64,000 bases of DNA from Cytophagales bacterium (GTDB lineage Bacteria > Bacteroidota > Bacteroidia > Cytophagales > Thermoflexibacteraceae): positions 1 through 64,000 of the forward strand of contig REAZ01000024.1 of the NCBI GenBank assembly GCA_004294445.1, written 5' to 3'. Below the pieces are notes generated by a model that saw only the letters and a program-made list of their open reading frames with translations, searched no databases and was not told the DNA's origin. Positions within the stretch are counted from its first letter, which is position 1; every line of letters begins with the position of its first letter. Positions 47,983 to 57,000 of the stretch are shown in pieces. The position numbers and the translations under genes are program-made.

Positions 47983-48492
47983 CTATTTTGTCTTAATAAA
48001 CACAAAATAAAGTGTATTCAGGGCAGATTTATTGGTAAGAATCATTTGCCCATCTTCAAAGGAAACCGTAAATTCAGGAGGCATACCATTAGCTTCCATA
48101 TACAAAATATCACCTTTTACTTCGTATCTTGCATTACCTGTTCCACCTTGAGGCATCTGGTCAGACTTTTTATAAGTAACACTTGCGGTGCCATCTTGCT
48201 TAAAATTCCAAACACTACCTTTGTAAGATGCATTATATTGTTTTTCTTGCTCTGTGATTTGGCTTTTCAGTGCCTCCATTTCTGTTGTTACTACCACGCC
48301 TTCTATTGTCCAGACACCTACAACAGTCTTGTCATTGGTGCTGGCTTCATCTTTTGTTGCATTGGTTTGAGCTGTAGCACTTTTTTTGAGAGCATCGGTA
48401 GCCTTACCTTTCAATGCCCCTAAACTTTGGGCTTGTGCAGTGCCTGTCAGCATCAGTAAGCCAACAAGCAAGCAATACATATTTTTTTTCAT
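47983..48492 (-). CDS. Secreted lipocalin-like protein, unknown
   Basis: 169 aa with signal peptide (about 1-21). A short polar helical linker rich in Lys, Ala and Thr (about 25-55) leads to a beta-rich domain beginning VVGVWTIEGVVV and containing VWNFKQDGTASVTYKK and ARYEVKGDILYME, the pattern of lipocalin-like domains in Bacteroidota. Ligand unknown. It starts 21 bases after the stop of the 400-aa secreted protein gene and is probably in one operon with it. Confidence 0.65.
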   Translation of the reverse strand: MKKNMYCLLVGLLMLTGTAQAQSLGALKGKATDALKKSATAQTNATKDEASTNDKTVVGVWTIEGVVVTTEMEALKSQITEQEKQYNASYKGSVWNFKQDGTASVTYKKSDQMPQGGTGNARYEVKGDILYMEANGMPPEFTVSFEDGQMILTNKSALNTLYFVFIKTK

Positions 48493-48513
48493 GAGAGTTT
48501 TTTGTTAAAAACT

Positions 48514-49716
48514 TTATTTTTTGATTTTACTACAATCAATTGGGTTTAAATCACCATTCGCCCAATGATATACTTTTTTGCCAGCGTAATTTTCTGTTTG
48601 CGAACCTACCGTATAAGCATTGTCCATACGAACTACAATAGTTTCAAAGGCACACTCCCCACTTGGCGTTTTCATCACTGCCACTATATTCATCTCTCTG
48701 GCTACCAATGTATTTAATAATTGTGGACCTACTTGCTTAATCACATTGCTCCATTCTTTGATTGGATAAACGGATATGATTGTTTCTTTCCAGCCAAATT
48801 CTTTTGCACGTGCCTGTGCAGCTTTTAGTAAATCTGCATTGGAAGGTTCTTCTTTGAATGTAATTTTGTTGGGCATAGTGGCATTGGCAGCATTCGCACC
48901 AAGCACCATAGCACATCTTATATCACTTTGACGCAATAATTCTTTGACGATTGCCTCTTTTGTCCATTTAGACACATTTTTACCTTTTTTGTAAATCAAG
49001 TTAAAGGGATAATATTTGAGATAGGCAGCTTGTTTATCTGCTTCGTCCTTAAAAAGTGAACCACCCACACAAGTAGTAACTCCGTTTACAGGTCTTACAA
49101 GCTCGTGCATCACAAAAACACCTGGCTCAAGCGTAGAAATATAATCCAAGTTTCTACCGTTTTTAGCAATTTTATCTTGATAATCAATAGAGTCTGTGTA
49201 AGTTCCCTCCCATCTGTACTCTGTTTCATTAGCAAATTTGGCGTTGAGAATTATTCCTTTTTCAAGAAGTTTTAAATCTGTACCAGTTGGGTCATTTTCG
49301 TTAGTAGGTTTTACTACAAAATTTTTGATAATGTTAGTAGTTCCCAAGTGTGTGAATACAATTTTTTTGCAGTCGGGGCTTGCTTGCACCGCAAATTTTT
49401 GAATGGTTATTTCAACACCTCTACTCAAATCTGTTGATAAACCAATGGCTTTTTGGGATACATAAATCCCGCTAATGTCCAACTTATCTTTGGTAAAAGT
49501 TGTGCCATCAAGTTTGGTATTTTCGAGGTCTTTTTGCCCATCTTTTTCAGTTGGCAAGGCAAAACCATTCCAATCTTTGTCGCCACCGCCAAAGCCAGCT
49601 TCACCAGCTTGCCCTACTTTTTCTTTTAGTTTTTTTAAAAACTGTGCTTGTGAGTCTTGTGTGATAACCAAAGCAAAAACAAAAACAAACGATTTTAAAA
49701 TTGTTGTGATTTTCAT
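48514..49716 (-). CDS. Secreted protein, unknown
   Basis: 400 aa with signal peptide (about 1-24, ending SQAQ). A Gly-rich segment (35-50) precedes a mixed alpha/beta body. I do not recognise a domain. Features: DLSRGVEITIQKFAVQASPDCKKIVFTHLGTTN in the first half, and an LLRQSDIRCAMVLGANAANATM helix; no membrane helix follows the signal. First gene of a two-gene unit with the lipocalin-like protein; both may be periplasmic partners (inference from spacing). Confidence 0.6.
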   Translation of the reverse strand: MKITTILKSFVFVFALVITQDSQAQFLKKLKEKVGQAGEAGFGGGDKDWNGFALPTEKDGQKDLENTKLDGTTFTKDKLDISGIYVSQKAIGLSTDLSRGVEITIQKFAVQASPDCKKIVFTHLGTTNIIKNFVVKPTNENDPTGTDLKLLEKGIILNAKFANETEYRWEGTYTDSIDYQDKIAKNGRNLDYISTLEPGVFVMHELVRPVNGVTTCVGGSLFKDEADKQAAYLKYYPFNLIYKKGKNVSKWTKEAIVKELLRQSDIRCAMVLGANAANATMPNKITFKEEPSNADLLKAAQARAKEFGWKETIISVYPIKEWSNVIKQVGPQLLNTLVAREMNIVAVMKTPSGECAFETIVVRMDNAYTVGSQTENYAGKKVYHWANGDLNPIDCSKIKK

Positions 49717-49752
49717 CTGAAAATATTAGATTTTGTGATGAGATAATTTTTT

Positions 49753-49790
49753 CTGTAGCTACAGACTTTAGTCCGCAGCACACTGTTACA
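49753..49790. repeat. REP-like palindromic sequence
   Basis: A perfect 12-base palindrome CTGTAGCTACAG (49753-49764) is followed directly by a second small inverted repeat (CAGACTTTAGTCCG). The nested layout resembles short extragenic palindromes found in many copies in some bacteria. It has no T-tail and lies upstream of the divergent secreted-protein gene. No second copy was seen here. Confidence 0.45.
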
Positions 49791-49965
49791 TTTTGTATTT
49801 TGACAAACAAAACTACATCACTTAGTATTATTATTTTCAGCAGATGAGTAACTGCGGGTTATGCGTGAGAATTTGCGGACTTTGTATGAGAATTTGAAAA
49901 TTTGGCGTATTATTTTTTGGAATATTTAAAAAAACATAGCATTTTGCAACAACTCTAAAATATGT

Positions 49966-51984
49966 ATGATGAGAATTTTTAATTTACTCATTCCTTATAC
50001 TTCCTCCCATACTATTAAATTTGTACTTTTTATCTACCTCTCATCGTGTTTGGTACAAAATATCACAGCACAAGATTATAGGTGGAGTAAAGATAGTTTA
50101 CAAAGGGCTTTCTACTCAGCCACAGTAGATAGCGTGAAAGCTAAAGTCTTAATGGATATAGCAGGTTTGTATGCTAAAACGAACTCAGATACTTGTATTT
50201 TATTAGCAAAACAAGCCTTAGAACTTAGCCAAAAAGCAAATTTTAAGCGTGGTAAAGTCCATAGTCTTAATGTCATTGGACTTGCTTATTACCGCAAAAA
50301 CGATTATCGAAATGCAATCCTATACTACGAACAAGTAAAAGCAGATATAGATATTTTAGCCCCTCCCCCACGTTGTGGACTATTCCTAAATTTAGGAAAT
50401 ATTTATATGAAACAGGCTAACTATCCCGAAGCTATAGAAGCCTATCAAAAAGCACTAAAGATAGGCGAATCTATAGGAAATAAACAAGCTATTTCTATCT
50501 GTCTTAACAATATCGGCAATATTTATGAGGCTCAAAAAGATGATGATTTAGCCTTGAAATATTATGAACAAAGCCTTAAAATTAAACAAGAACAGCAAGA
50601 TAAAAAAGGCATATCTGCCACCTTGAATAATATCGGTAATATTTATAAAAACAAAAAAAAGTACCCTTCATCCTTGGAATACTATAAATCTGCGCTAAAA
50701 ATACAGGAGGAATTAAATGATACAAAAGGGATAGCAATGACACTGAATAACATAGGTGCTATTGCCAATATGCAAAAAAAATATGACATAGGCTTAGAAA
50801 AGTATAAACAAGGACTTACGCTAAAAGAAAAGGTTGGAGATAAGTTAGGAATGATTTATTCTCTGAATGGAATCGCCGAAATCTATCAAAATCGTAAGGA
50901 ATATGATGAGAGCATAAAATATGCCCAAAAAGCACTGTTTATAGCCAAAGAAATAAAAGCATTAAGAGAAATAGGTATAGTTTATCAAACTTTTTATAAA
51001 ACTTACAGAGATAAAAATGATTATTCGCAAGCACTGAATTATTATGAGCTGTATAAACAAATAAATGATAGTATTTTTAATATTGCAAAGGCTAAACAAA
51101 TTGCCGAATTACAAACAGCTTTTGAGGTAGAGAAAAAAGAAATAGCACTTGAAAAACAAAAAATAGAAATACAGAAACAAGAAATGGAAATTAAAGCCTT
51201 AGCAAAAGAAAATAGAAATAAAGTTTTTGCTTTGCTTGGCTTGGGAGTTTTATTGATTATTCTGGGAATTGGTGGCTACTTATTTTATAAAAACCGCCAA
51301 GTGATAGCCAAATACAACTTATTACAAACAGAACAGCAAGTTTATCGTTTGCAGATGAACCCACACTTTTTCTTTAATGCTTTGGTAGCTATTCAGGATT
51401 TTGTGGTGCAGGCGGACGGACTAAAGGCAAGTTCGTATATCTCAAAATTTGCAAGGCTGATGCGACAAACTTTGGAACAGTCGCAACAAGAATTTACAAG
51501 TTTATCCTCTGAAATAGAAACTATTAAGTACTATTTAGATTTGCAACGACTTCGTTTTAATAGCAAATTTCAATACGAAATTACCGTTGATGAAAATTTG
51601 GAAATTGACGACATACAAATTCCCATCATGCTTATGCAACCTGTGATAGAAAATGCCATCGAACATGGTTTGAAAGAAAGTAACAATGGCAAAATAACAA
51701 TTTCATTTAGCCAAAAGTTAAATAAAATGACGGAAAATTTATTGCAAATTACGATTTCTGATAACGGAATTGGGCGAAATAAAGCAAGTCAAATCAATAC
51801 AGACAGTATAAATATTCCCCAAAAACATCATTCTATGGCAACTAAAATTTTGGCAAGTCGCAAGGAACTATTGCGAAAACAAGCTAATTTTAATTTAGAA
51901 ATAGAAATTACAGACAAAAGTGTAGAAACACACAAGGAAAGTGGCACAATAGTTTGTTTCTCAATGCCTTTGAAATACATATAG
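49966..51984 (+). CDS. TPR histidine kinase, LytS/YehU type
   Basis: 672 aa (ATG 49966 or 49969). An N-terminal signal-like segment (about 16-36) is followed by about seven TPRs (55-370; repeated NNIGNIYE-type motifs), a coiled coil (390-420), a membrane helix (about 422-442) and a HisKA_7TM/LytS-type kinase with MNPHFFFNALVAIQDF (His467) and a HATPase with MLMQPVIENAIEHGLKES and DNGIGRNK. It signals to the LytTR regulator, whose ATG lies 2 bases after its stop codon. TPRs probably face the periplasm and bind a protein or peptide cue. Confidence 0.93.
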   Translation: MMRIFNLLIPYTSSHTIKFVLFIYLSSCLVQNITAQDYRWSKDSLQRAFYSATVDSVKAKVLMDIAGLYAKTNSDTCILLAKQALELSQKANFKRGKVHSLNVIGLAYYRKNDYRNAILYYEQVKADIDILAPPPRCGLFLNLGNIYMKQANYPEAIEAYQKALKIGESIGNKQAISICLNNIGNIYEAQKDDDLALKYYEQSLKIKQEQQDKKGISATLNNIGNIYKNKKKYPSSLEYYKSALKIQEELNDTKGIAMTLNNIGAIANMQKKYDIGLEKYKQGLTLKEKVGDKLGMIYSLNGIAEIYQNRKEYDESIKYAQKALFIAKEIKALREIGIVYQTFYKTYRDKNDYSQALNYYELYKQINDSIFNIAKAKQIAELQTAFEVEKKEIALEKQKIEIQKQEMEIKALAKENRNKVFALLGLGVLLIILGIGGYLFYKNRQVIAKYNLLQTEQQVYRLQMNPHFFFNALVAIQDFVVQADGLKASSYISKFARLMRQTLEQSQQEFTSLSSEIETIKYYLDLQRLRFNSKFQYEITVDENLEIDDIQIPIMLMQPVIENAIEHGLKESNNGKITISFSQKLNKMTENLLQITISDNGIGRNKASQINTDSINIPQKHHSMATKILASRKELLRKQANFNLEIEITDKSVETHKESGTIVCFSMPLKYI

Positions 51985-51986
51985 AA

Positions 51987-52733
51987 ATGAAACTAATTAT
52001 CATTGATGACGAAGAACAACAAAGAAATTTCACCTCTTCGATTATCAAAAAATATTGTCCAATTATGGAAGTAGTAGCCCAAGCTGCCAATGTAAAAGAT
52101 GGTATTGAGGCTATTCAGAAATATGCACCTGATTTGATTTTACTTGATATCGAAATGCCTGATGGCACAGGTTTTGACTTGTTGAAAAAGCTGATGCCCA
52201 TAGATTTTCAAGTCATTTTTATTACTGCCCACAACGAATTTGCGGTAAAGGCTTTCAAATTTAGTGCTTTAGATTATCTGCTGAAACCGATTGACCCTGA
52301 AGAACTTGTGATGACTTTGCAAAAAGCACAACAAGTGCAAAAGCAAACACAAATTCAAATGCAATTAGCTATTTTGCTAAATAATATCCAGGATTTTGCG
52401 GGAGAAGTAAAAAAATTAGTATTGAAAGATGCTGATAATGTTCATATTGTGTCTATTGCAGAGGTGATGTATATGCAGGCGGACAATAATTACACAAGTT
52501 TTTTCTTGGCTGATAAACGCAAAATTGTGATTTCCAAAACCCTCAAAGAATACGAACAGCTGTTGGAAGGAAAAGGCTTTTTTCGTTGCCACCAATCACA
52601 TCTGATAAATCTAAATTATGTGTTGAGAATAGACAAACGTGAAGGTGGTTTTATTGTGATGAAAGACCAAACACAACTACCGTTGTCGAGTCGCAAAAAA
52701 GACCAATTATTGGAGTGGTTGGAGAATTTGTAA
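51987..52733 (+). CDS. LytTR-family response regulator
   Basis: 248 aa from the ATG at 51987 (MKLIIIDDEEQQRNF); an upstream in-frame start at 51954 would overlap the kinase gene. The receiver (about 1-120) has Asp54 in LLDIEMPDG, followed by a LytTR DNA-binding domain (about 145-248; VMYMQADNNYTSFFLADKRKIVISKTLKEYEQLL, FRCHQSHLINLNYVLRI). It acts on the output of the upstream TPR kinase. A 16-bp-stem terminator follows. Confidence 0.95.
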   Translation: MKLIIIDDEEQQRNFTSSIIKKYCPIMEVVAQAANVKDGIEAIQKYAPDLILLDIEMPDGTGFDLLKKLMPIDFQVIFITAHNEFAVKAFKFSALDYLLKPIDPEELVMTLQKAQQVQKQTQIQMQLAILLNNIQDFAGEVKKLVLKDADNVHIVSIAEVMYMQADNNYTSFFLADKRKIVISKTLKEYEQLLEGKGFFRCHQSHLINLNYVLRIDKREGGFIVMKDQTQLPLSSRKKDQLLEWLENL

Positions 52734-52743
52734 GTAAAAAAAT

Positions 52744-52786
52744 AAGCACAGCAATTCTTCTGTTATCATAAGAATTACTGTGCTTT
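52744..52786. terminator. Bidirectional intrinsic terminator
   Basis: Stem of 16 base pairs with one G-U pair (AAGCACAG CAATTCTT / AAGAATTACTGTGCTT), loop of about 11 bases, A-run and T-containing tails. It separates the convergent LytTR and efflux-adaptor genes. Confidence 0.85.
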
Positions 52787-52842
52787 AAAAAGTTGGCAAA
52801 GCCATTTTTTCAGCCCATTAACGAGTCTTTTGACTGATTTTA

Positions 52843-54018
52843 CTATTCATCTCCCGCCGCTTGCTTTCGCTGCATTTCCAAGGCGGCTACATTGTTTTGG
52901 GCAATAGTAAAATTTTCTGAAATATCATTCGGGAAAATAACTTCGGTATAGTTTTCATCTTTGTTTCCCAAATTGACCTTGTATTTTTTGATGGCGAGCT
53001 TGCCACTTCCTACAGCCGATTCCGTCCCAAAGACAAAAAAGTTGTCCTCCTCTTGCACGATGGCGGCAAGCGGAACAGCATGAGCCGTAACATCTTTGTA
53101 TTTGTTCAGCACAATAGCTCGCACGCTCATACCGGGAAGGACGAGCGCACCTTGTGGTGCTTTGAAAGTTACATGAACTTCTATGGCTTTGGTTTCGGGG
53201 TCTATGGAGCGCGAAATACTCTGCACCGTTCCTTTGACTGTAGCAAGTGCCTGATTTACGAAGTCAATTTCTACGGTTTGTCCATCTTCCACTAAGTCAA
53301 TGTCTTTGTCGTAAACATAAATTTCGGCGTGTAGCTCACTCACATTGACGATTTCCGCCAATACCGTTTGCACCGAAGCAAGCACGCCGACAGATACGGG
53401 CAAATTAATCACATAGCCATCTATCGGCGATTCGATAGTTACGGCATTCACTACATTGGCATTTTTGGGGTCTTGCAAGTTGGTAATGCTGATGCCGAGC
53501 AAGTCCAGCTTTGCTTTCAATGTTTTTTCCCTGCTCAGGCAAGCGTTGTATTTAGCCTCTGCCGTTTGCAAATCTACCAGCGCACCTACATTATTTTTTA
53601 TCAGTTCCTTTTGCCTATCAAGTTCTATGGTAGAAAAGTCTGTTTCGCTTTCTGCGGTCATGTAGGCATTTTGGAGTTCAATGAGTTCCATGCTCGATAG
53701 CGTCATGATTGGCTGCCCTTTTCTGACGATGCTGCCCTCTATCACAAAAATTTTATCCACTTTCCCCTCTATATTTGAGCTAACTGTAGCACTTAGATTG
53801 GGTAAAGATTTGACTTTGCCGTTGAGGTAAACATTGGTTACTATTTGTCTGCGTTCGGGTTTGGCAAATTTGATGTTTAGGGTTGCCAACTGGCTTTCGC
53901 TAAGTGTCATCAAATCGCTACTGACTTTTTTCGTTGTTTCAACTGTTTTTTTATCTTCACCGCACCCGACTAATAAAAATATTGCCGTAAAAAAGTATAT
54001 CAAAAATGTATTTTTCAT
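52843..54018 (-). CDS. RND efflux periplasmic adaptor (CzcB-like)
   Basis: 391 aa lipoprotein (lipobox ending at Cys19, LLVGCGEDKK). Typical membrane-fusion layout: two half-lipoyl segments (SNIEGKVDKIFVIEGSIVRKGQPIMTLSS; ITIESPIDGYVINLPVSVGVLA), a long alpha-hairpin (about 115-175) and beta-barrel parts with ETKAIEVHVTFKAPQGALVLPGMSVRAIV. It joins the inner-membrane pump to the outer-membrane channel. It starts 2 bases after the pump stop, so they form one operon. Its 3' end is duplicated in the relic near 46.2 kb. Confidence 0.92.
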   Translation of the reverse strand: MKNTFLIYFFTAIFLLVGCGEDKKTVETTKKVSSDLMTLSESQLATLNIKFAKPERRQIVTNVYLNGKVKSLPNLSATVSSNIEGKVDKIFVIEGSIVRKGQPIMTLSSMELIELQNAYMTAESETDFSTIELDRQKELIKNNVGALVDLQTAEAKYNACLSREKTLKAKLDLLGISITNLQDPKNANVVNAVTIESPIDGYVINLPVSVGVLASVQTVLAEIVNVSELHAEIYVYDKDIDLVEDGQTVEIDFVNQALATVKGTVQSISRSIDPETKAIEVHVTFKAPQGALVLPGMSVRAIVLNKYKDVTAHAVPLAAIVQEEDNFFVFGTESAVGSGKLAIKKYKVNLGNKDENYTEVIFPNDISENFTIAQNNVAALEMQRKQAAGDE

Positions 54019-54020
54019 GT

Positions 54021-57000
54021 TTATTTTTCTCCTTTTAAGTATTGGATATAAATAATAGATTGATTAAAGTTTTTTAAAGTTTCCAAATAATTTCCTTCTA
54101 TTTGGAAAGCCAATTCCAAGTTTTGCAAATAGGCATAATACGTAATGCTTCCCAAACGGTAGCTTTCTCTGGCATCCCGCAGTATCTCTCCTGCTTGCCT
54201 GATGCCCACATTTTCAAAATAGTTTAGGTTTTCATCTGCCTGCCTATACAGAGATAATGCATTGGTATATTCTGTATTGAGCTGTAGTGTATTGATGCGT
54301 GTTTGCGTTTGCGAAACCTCGACCTCTTTTGTTCTCGCCCTCACTGTAGCATTCTGGCTCCATAGCCAAAGCGGAACAGAAATGCCATACCTAAGGCGGT
54401 TTTGCAAAGGTGCGTAGCTGATATCGCTTGGGTTGGTAGAGCCTTGATTGAGGAAGCCAACAAATAAGTTTGGCAGACGTTTGCGTTTTTCTACCTTCAC
54501 CAAGCTTTTATTTAGGTTTTCTATTTGATAATTAAAACTCAAAATAGGGTTGCTCATGAAAGCAGTAGTATCTACCCGATAAGAAATTGGCAGTTCGGGG
54601 AGTTTTGATAGCTTGGTACTTGGCATCTGTGTAGTATCTGCGGCATTGCCCAAAAGCAAGCTAAACTGCAATTTTGAGTTGCGGAGTTCGACCTCTGTTT
54701 GGCGAAGGAGATACAAAATTTTCTTGTACTGCGACTCTCCGTTGATACGCTCCAGATTCGTAATTTGCCCTACCCTAAATCGTACTTCGTTCACCCTGAT
54801 AATATCCCGATAGATGGAATCTTGCCTTCGCAATAGCTTGGTTTTCTCGATGATAAACTGCAAATTGGTAAAAGCAATTTTTACACGATAGACTAAGTTA
54901 TTGGCTGAAATTTGCTTTTCTGCCTCTGCAATACCTATTCTATTATCTTGGGCTTGCGCCTGTGCGGTATAAACAGAGGGAAATTGTAGCCTTTGCATCA
55001 TGCCCGGTCGCATCACTGTACCTGTTGGGGCTTCAAAAACCAATTCTGGATTTTCTATATTGTAAGCCGTAGGTTTGAGCAACACTTGTTGTTGGATTTT
55101 CTGGTCGGCTAACCTCATTTGCGGATTCTTGTCCATAGCGATAGCTACTGCTTGCTCAATAGAGAGTTGCTGCTGCCCGTAGCCAATTTGCCCCGTCAAT
55201 AGCAAAAGTGCAATCATTACAACCTTGCTGTAAGGTACGTGAGATTTTTCCCGATTGCCCAAATCTTCATCTTCTTCCACTTTCCTTTTCCTGTTAAACA
55301 TACAATACAAAATAGGTAAAACTATGAGTGTGAGGATAGTAGTAGTTACCAAGCCGCCAATAACCACCGAAGCCAAAGGTTTTTGCACCTCTGCCCCTAC
55401 GCTTGTGGAAAGAGCCATTGGCATAAAGCCCAAAGCTGCTACCGCCGAAGTCATCAAAATTGGGCGGAAACGCTCTCTTAGCCCTCTCATTACCCGATGT
55501 TCTGGTTTAATCACTCCCATTTCTCCTAATTGATTAAAATGCTCTACTAACAAAATACCATTTAAAACGGCTACGCCAAAAAGTGCGATAAAGCCCACAC
55601 CCGCCGAAATACTGAAGTTCATATCCCGAATCAGTAGGGCAAAAACGCCACCCACCGCCGAAAGCGGCACCACAGTATAAATAAGCAAACTATCGCCTAC
55701 CGTCCCAAAAGAGGCAAAAAGCAAGCAAAAAATGATAAACAGGGCAATAGGAACAACGATGCCTAAGCGGGCTTTGGCACGGCTAAAGTTTTCAAACTCA
55801 CCGCCATATTCGAGTTCGTAGCCTTTCGGCAATACGATTTTTGCTTCTACTTTAGTCATTAAGTCCTTTACTATAGATTCCAAATCTCTCCCTCTTACGT
55901 TAAAGCCAATGTTAGACTTTCGCTTCAAGTTTTCATGCCCTATTTCAGAGGGACCTATTTTCTCCTCGATGTCTGCCAGCTCCCTCAAAGGAATATTTGC
56001 CCCTGAGTTTGTGCTGATGAGTAGGTTATTGATATTTTCTATTTTTTCTCTTTCTTGACCACTTAGCCGCAGAGTAAGGTCAAAACGCTTGTCGTTTTCA
56101 TAAATAGTCCCTGTAACTGCTCCCGCAAATGCCAACTGAATAGACCTATTCATCTGCGACACCGTAACGCCGTAGGTTGCCATCTGCTTGCGGTCATACT
56201 TGATGTTAATCTGTGGCAAGCCAAAAATCTTATTTTCCTGTACGTCCACAGCCCCTTCTATAGTTTTGATAAGGGCAATAATCTGATTACTCTTTGCCAC
56301 AATCGTATCCAAGTCAAAGCCATATACTTTCACGACCACGTCCGTTCTTGCCCCGCTCATTAGTTCGTTTACCCTATTCTCGATGGGCTGCTGAACAGAA
56401 ATAACAATACCAGGAAACTGCTTCATCACGTCAGAAACCATGTCGGCTAAGTCTTCTTGGGCAGTAGCTTTTTTCCAAAATTTCTTATCTCTCAAAACCA
56501 CTACTATCTCTTGTGCTTCTAAGGGCATCGGGTCAACGGGGACTTCGGAAGTTCCTATTTTTGATACGATTCGTTCTATTTCATCGGGGAACTCTTTGAG
56601 TAAGGTACTTTGAATTTTGTCGCCCAAATTAATCGCTTCGGTCATAGACGCACCCACAGGGAGGTTTACCTCTATTACCAAGTCGCCTTCTTGGAGTTTA
56701 GGAATAAACTCGCCCCCAATTTTGCTGAAGCCGATTCCCCCCGCCACAAGGATAAGCACCGCCGCCCCAACAGCTACGTAATTTCTTCTTAAACAGAACT
56801 TTACCGCAGGTTCTATAATTCTATAATAAATAAATTGTACAAAAACTTCAGAAATTCCGTGTGAGTGTGCAGACTTTGGCGGGCGGAGGAGCAAGGCACT
56901 CATCATAGGCACGTAGGAAACCGATAAAATTAAAGCACCCAAAATAGCAAAACCTACAGTTTTTGCCATAGGTCCAAACATTTTTCCTTCTACTCCCTCC

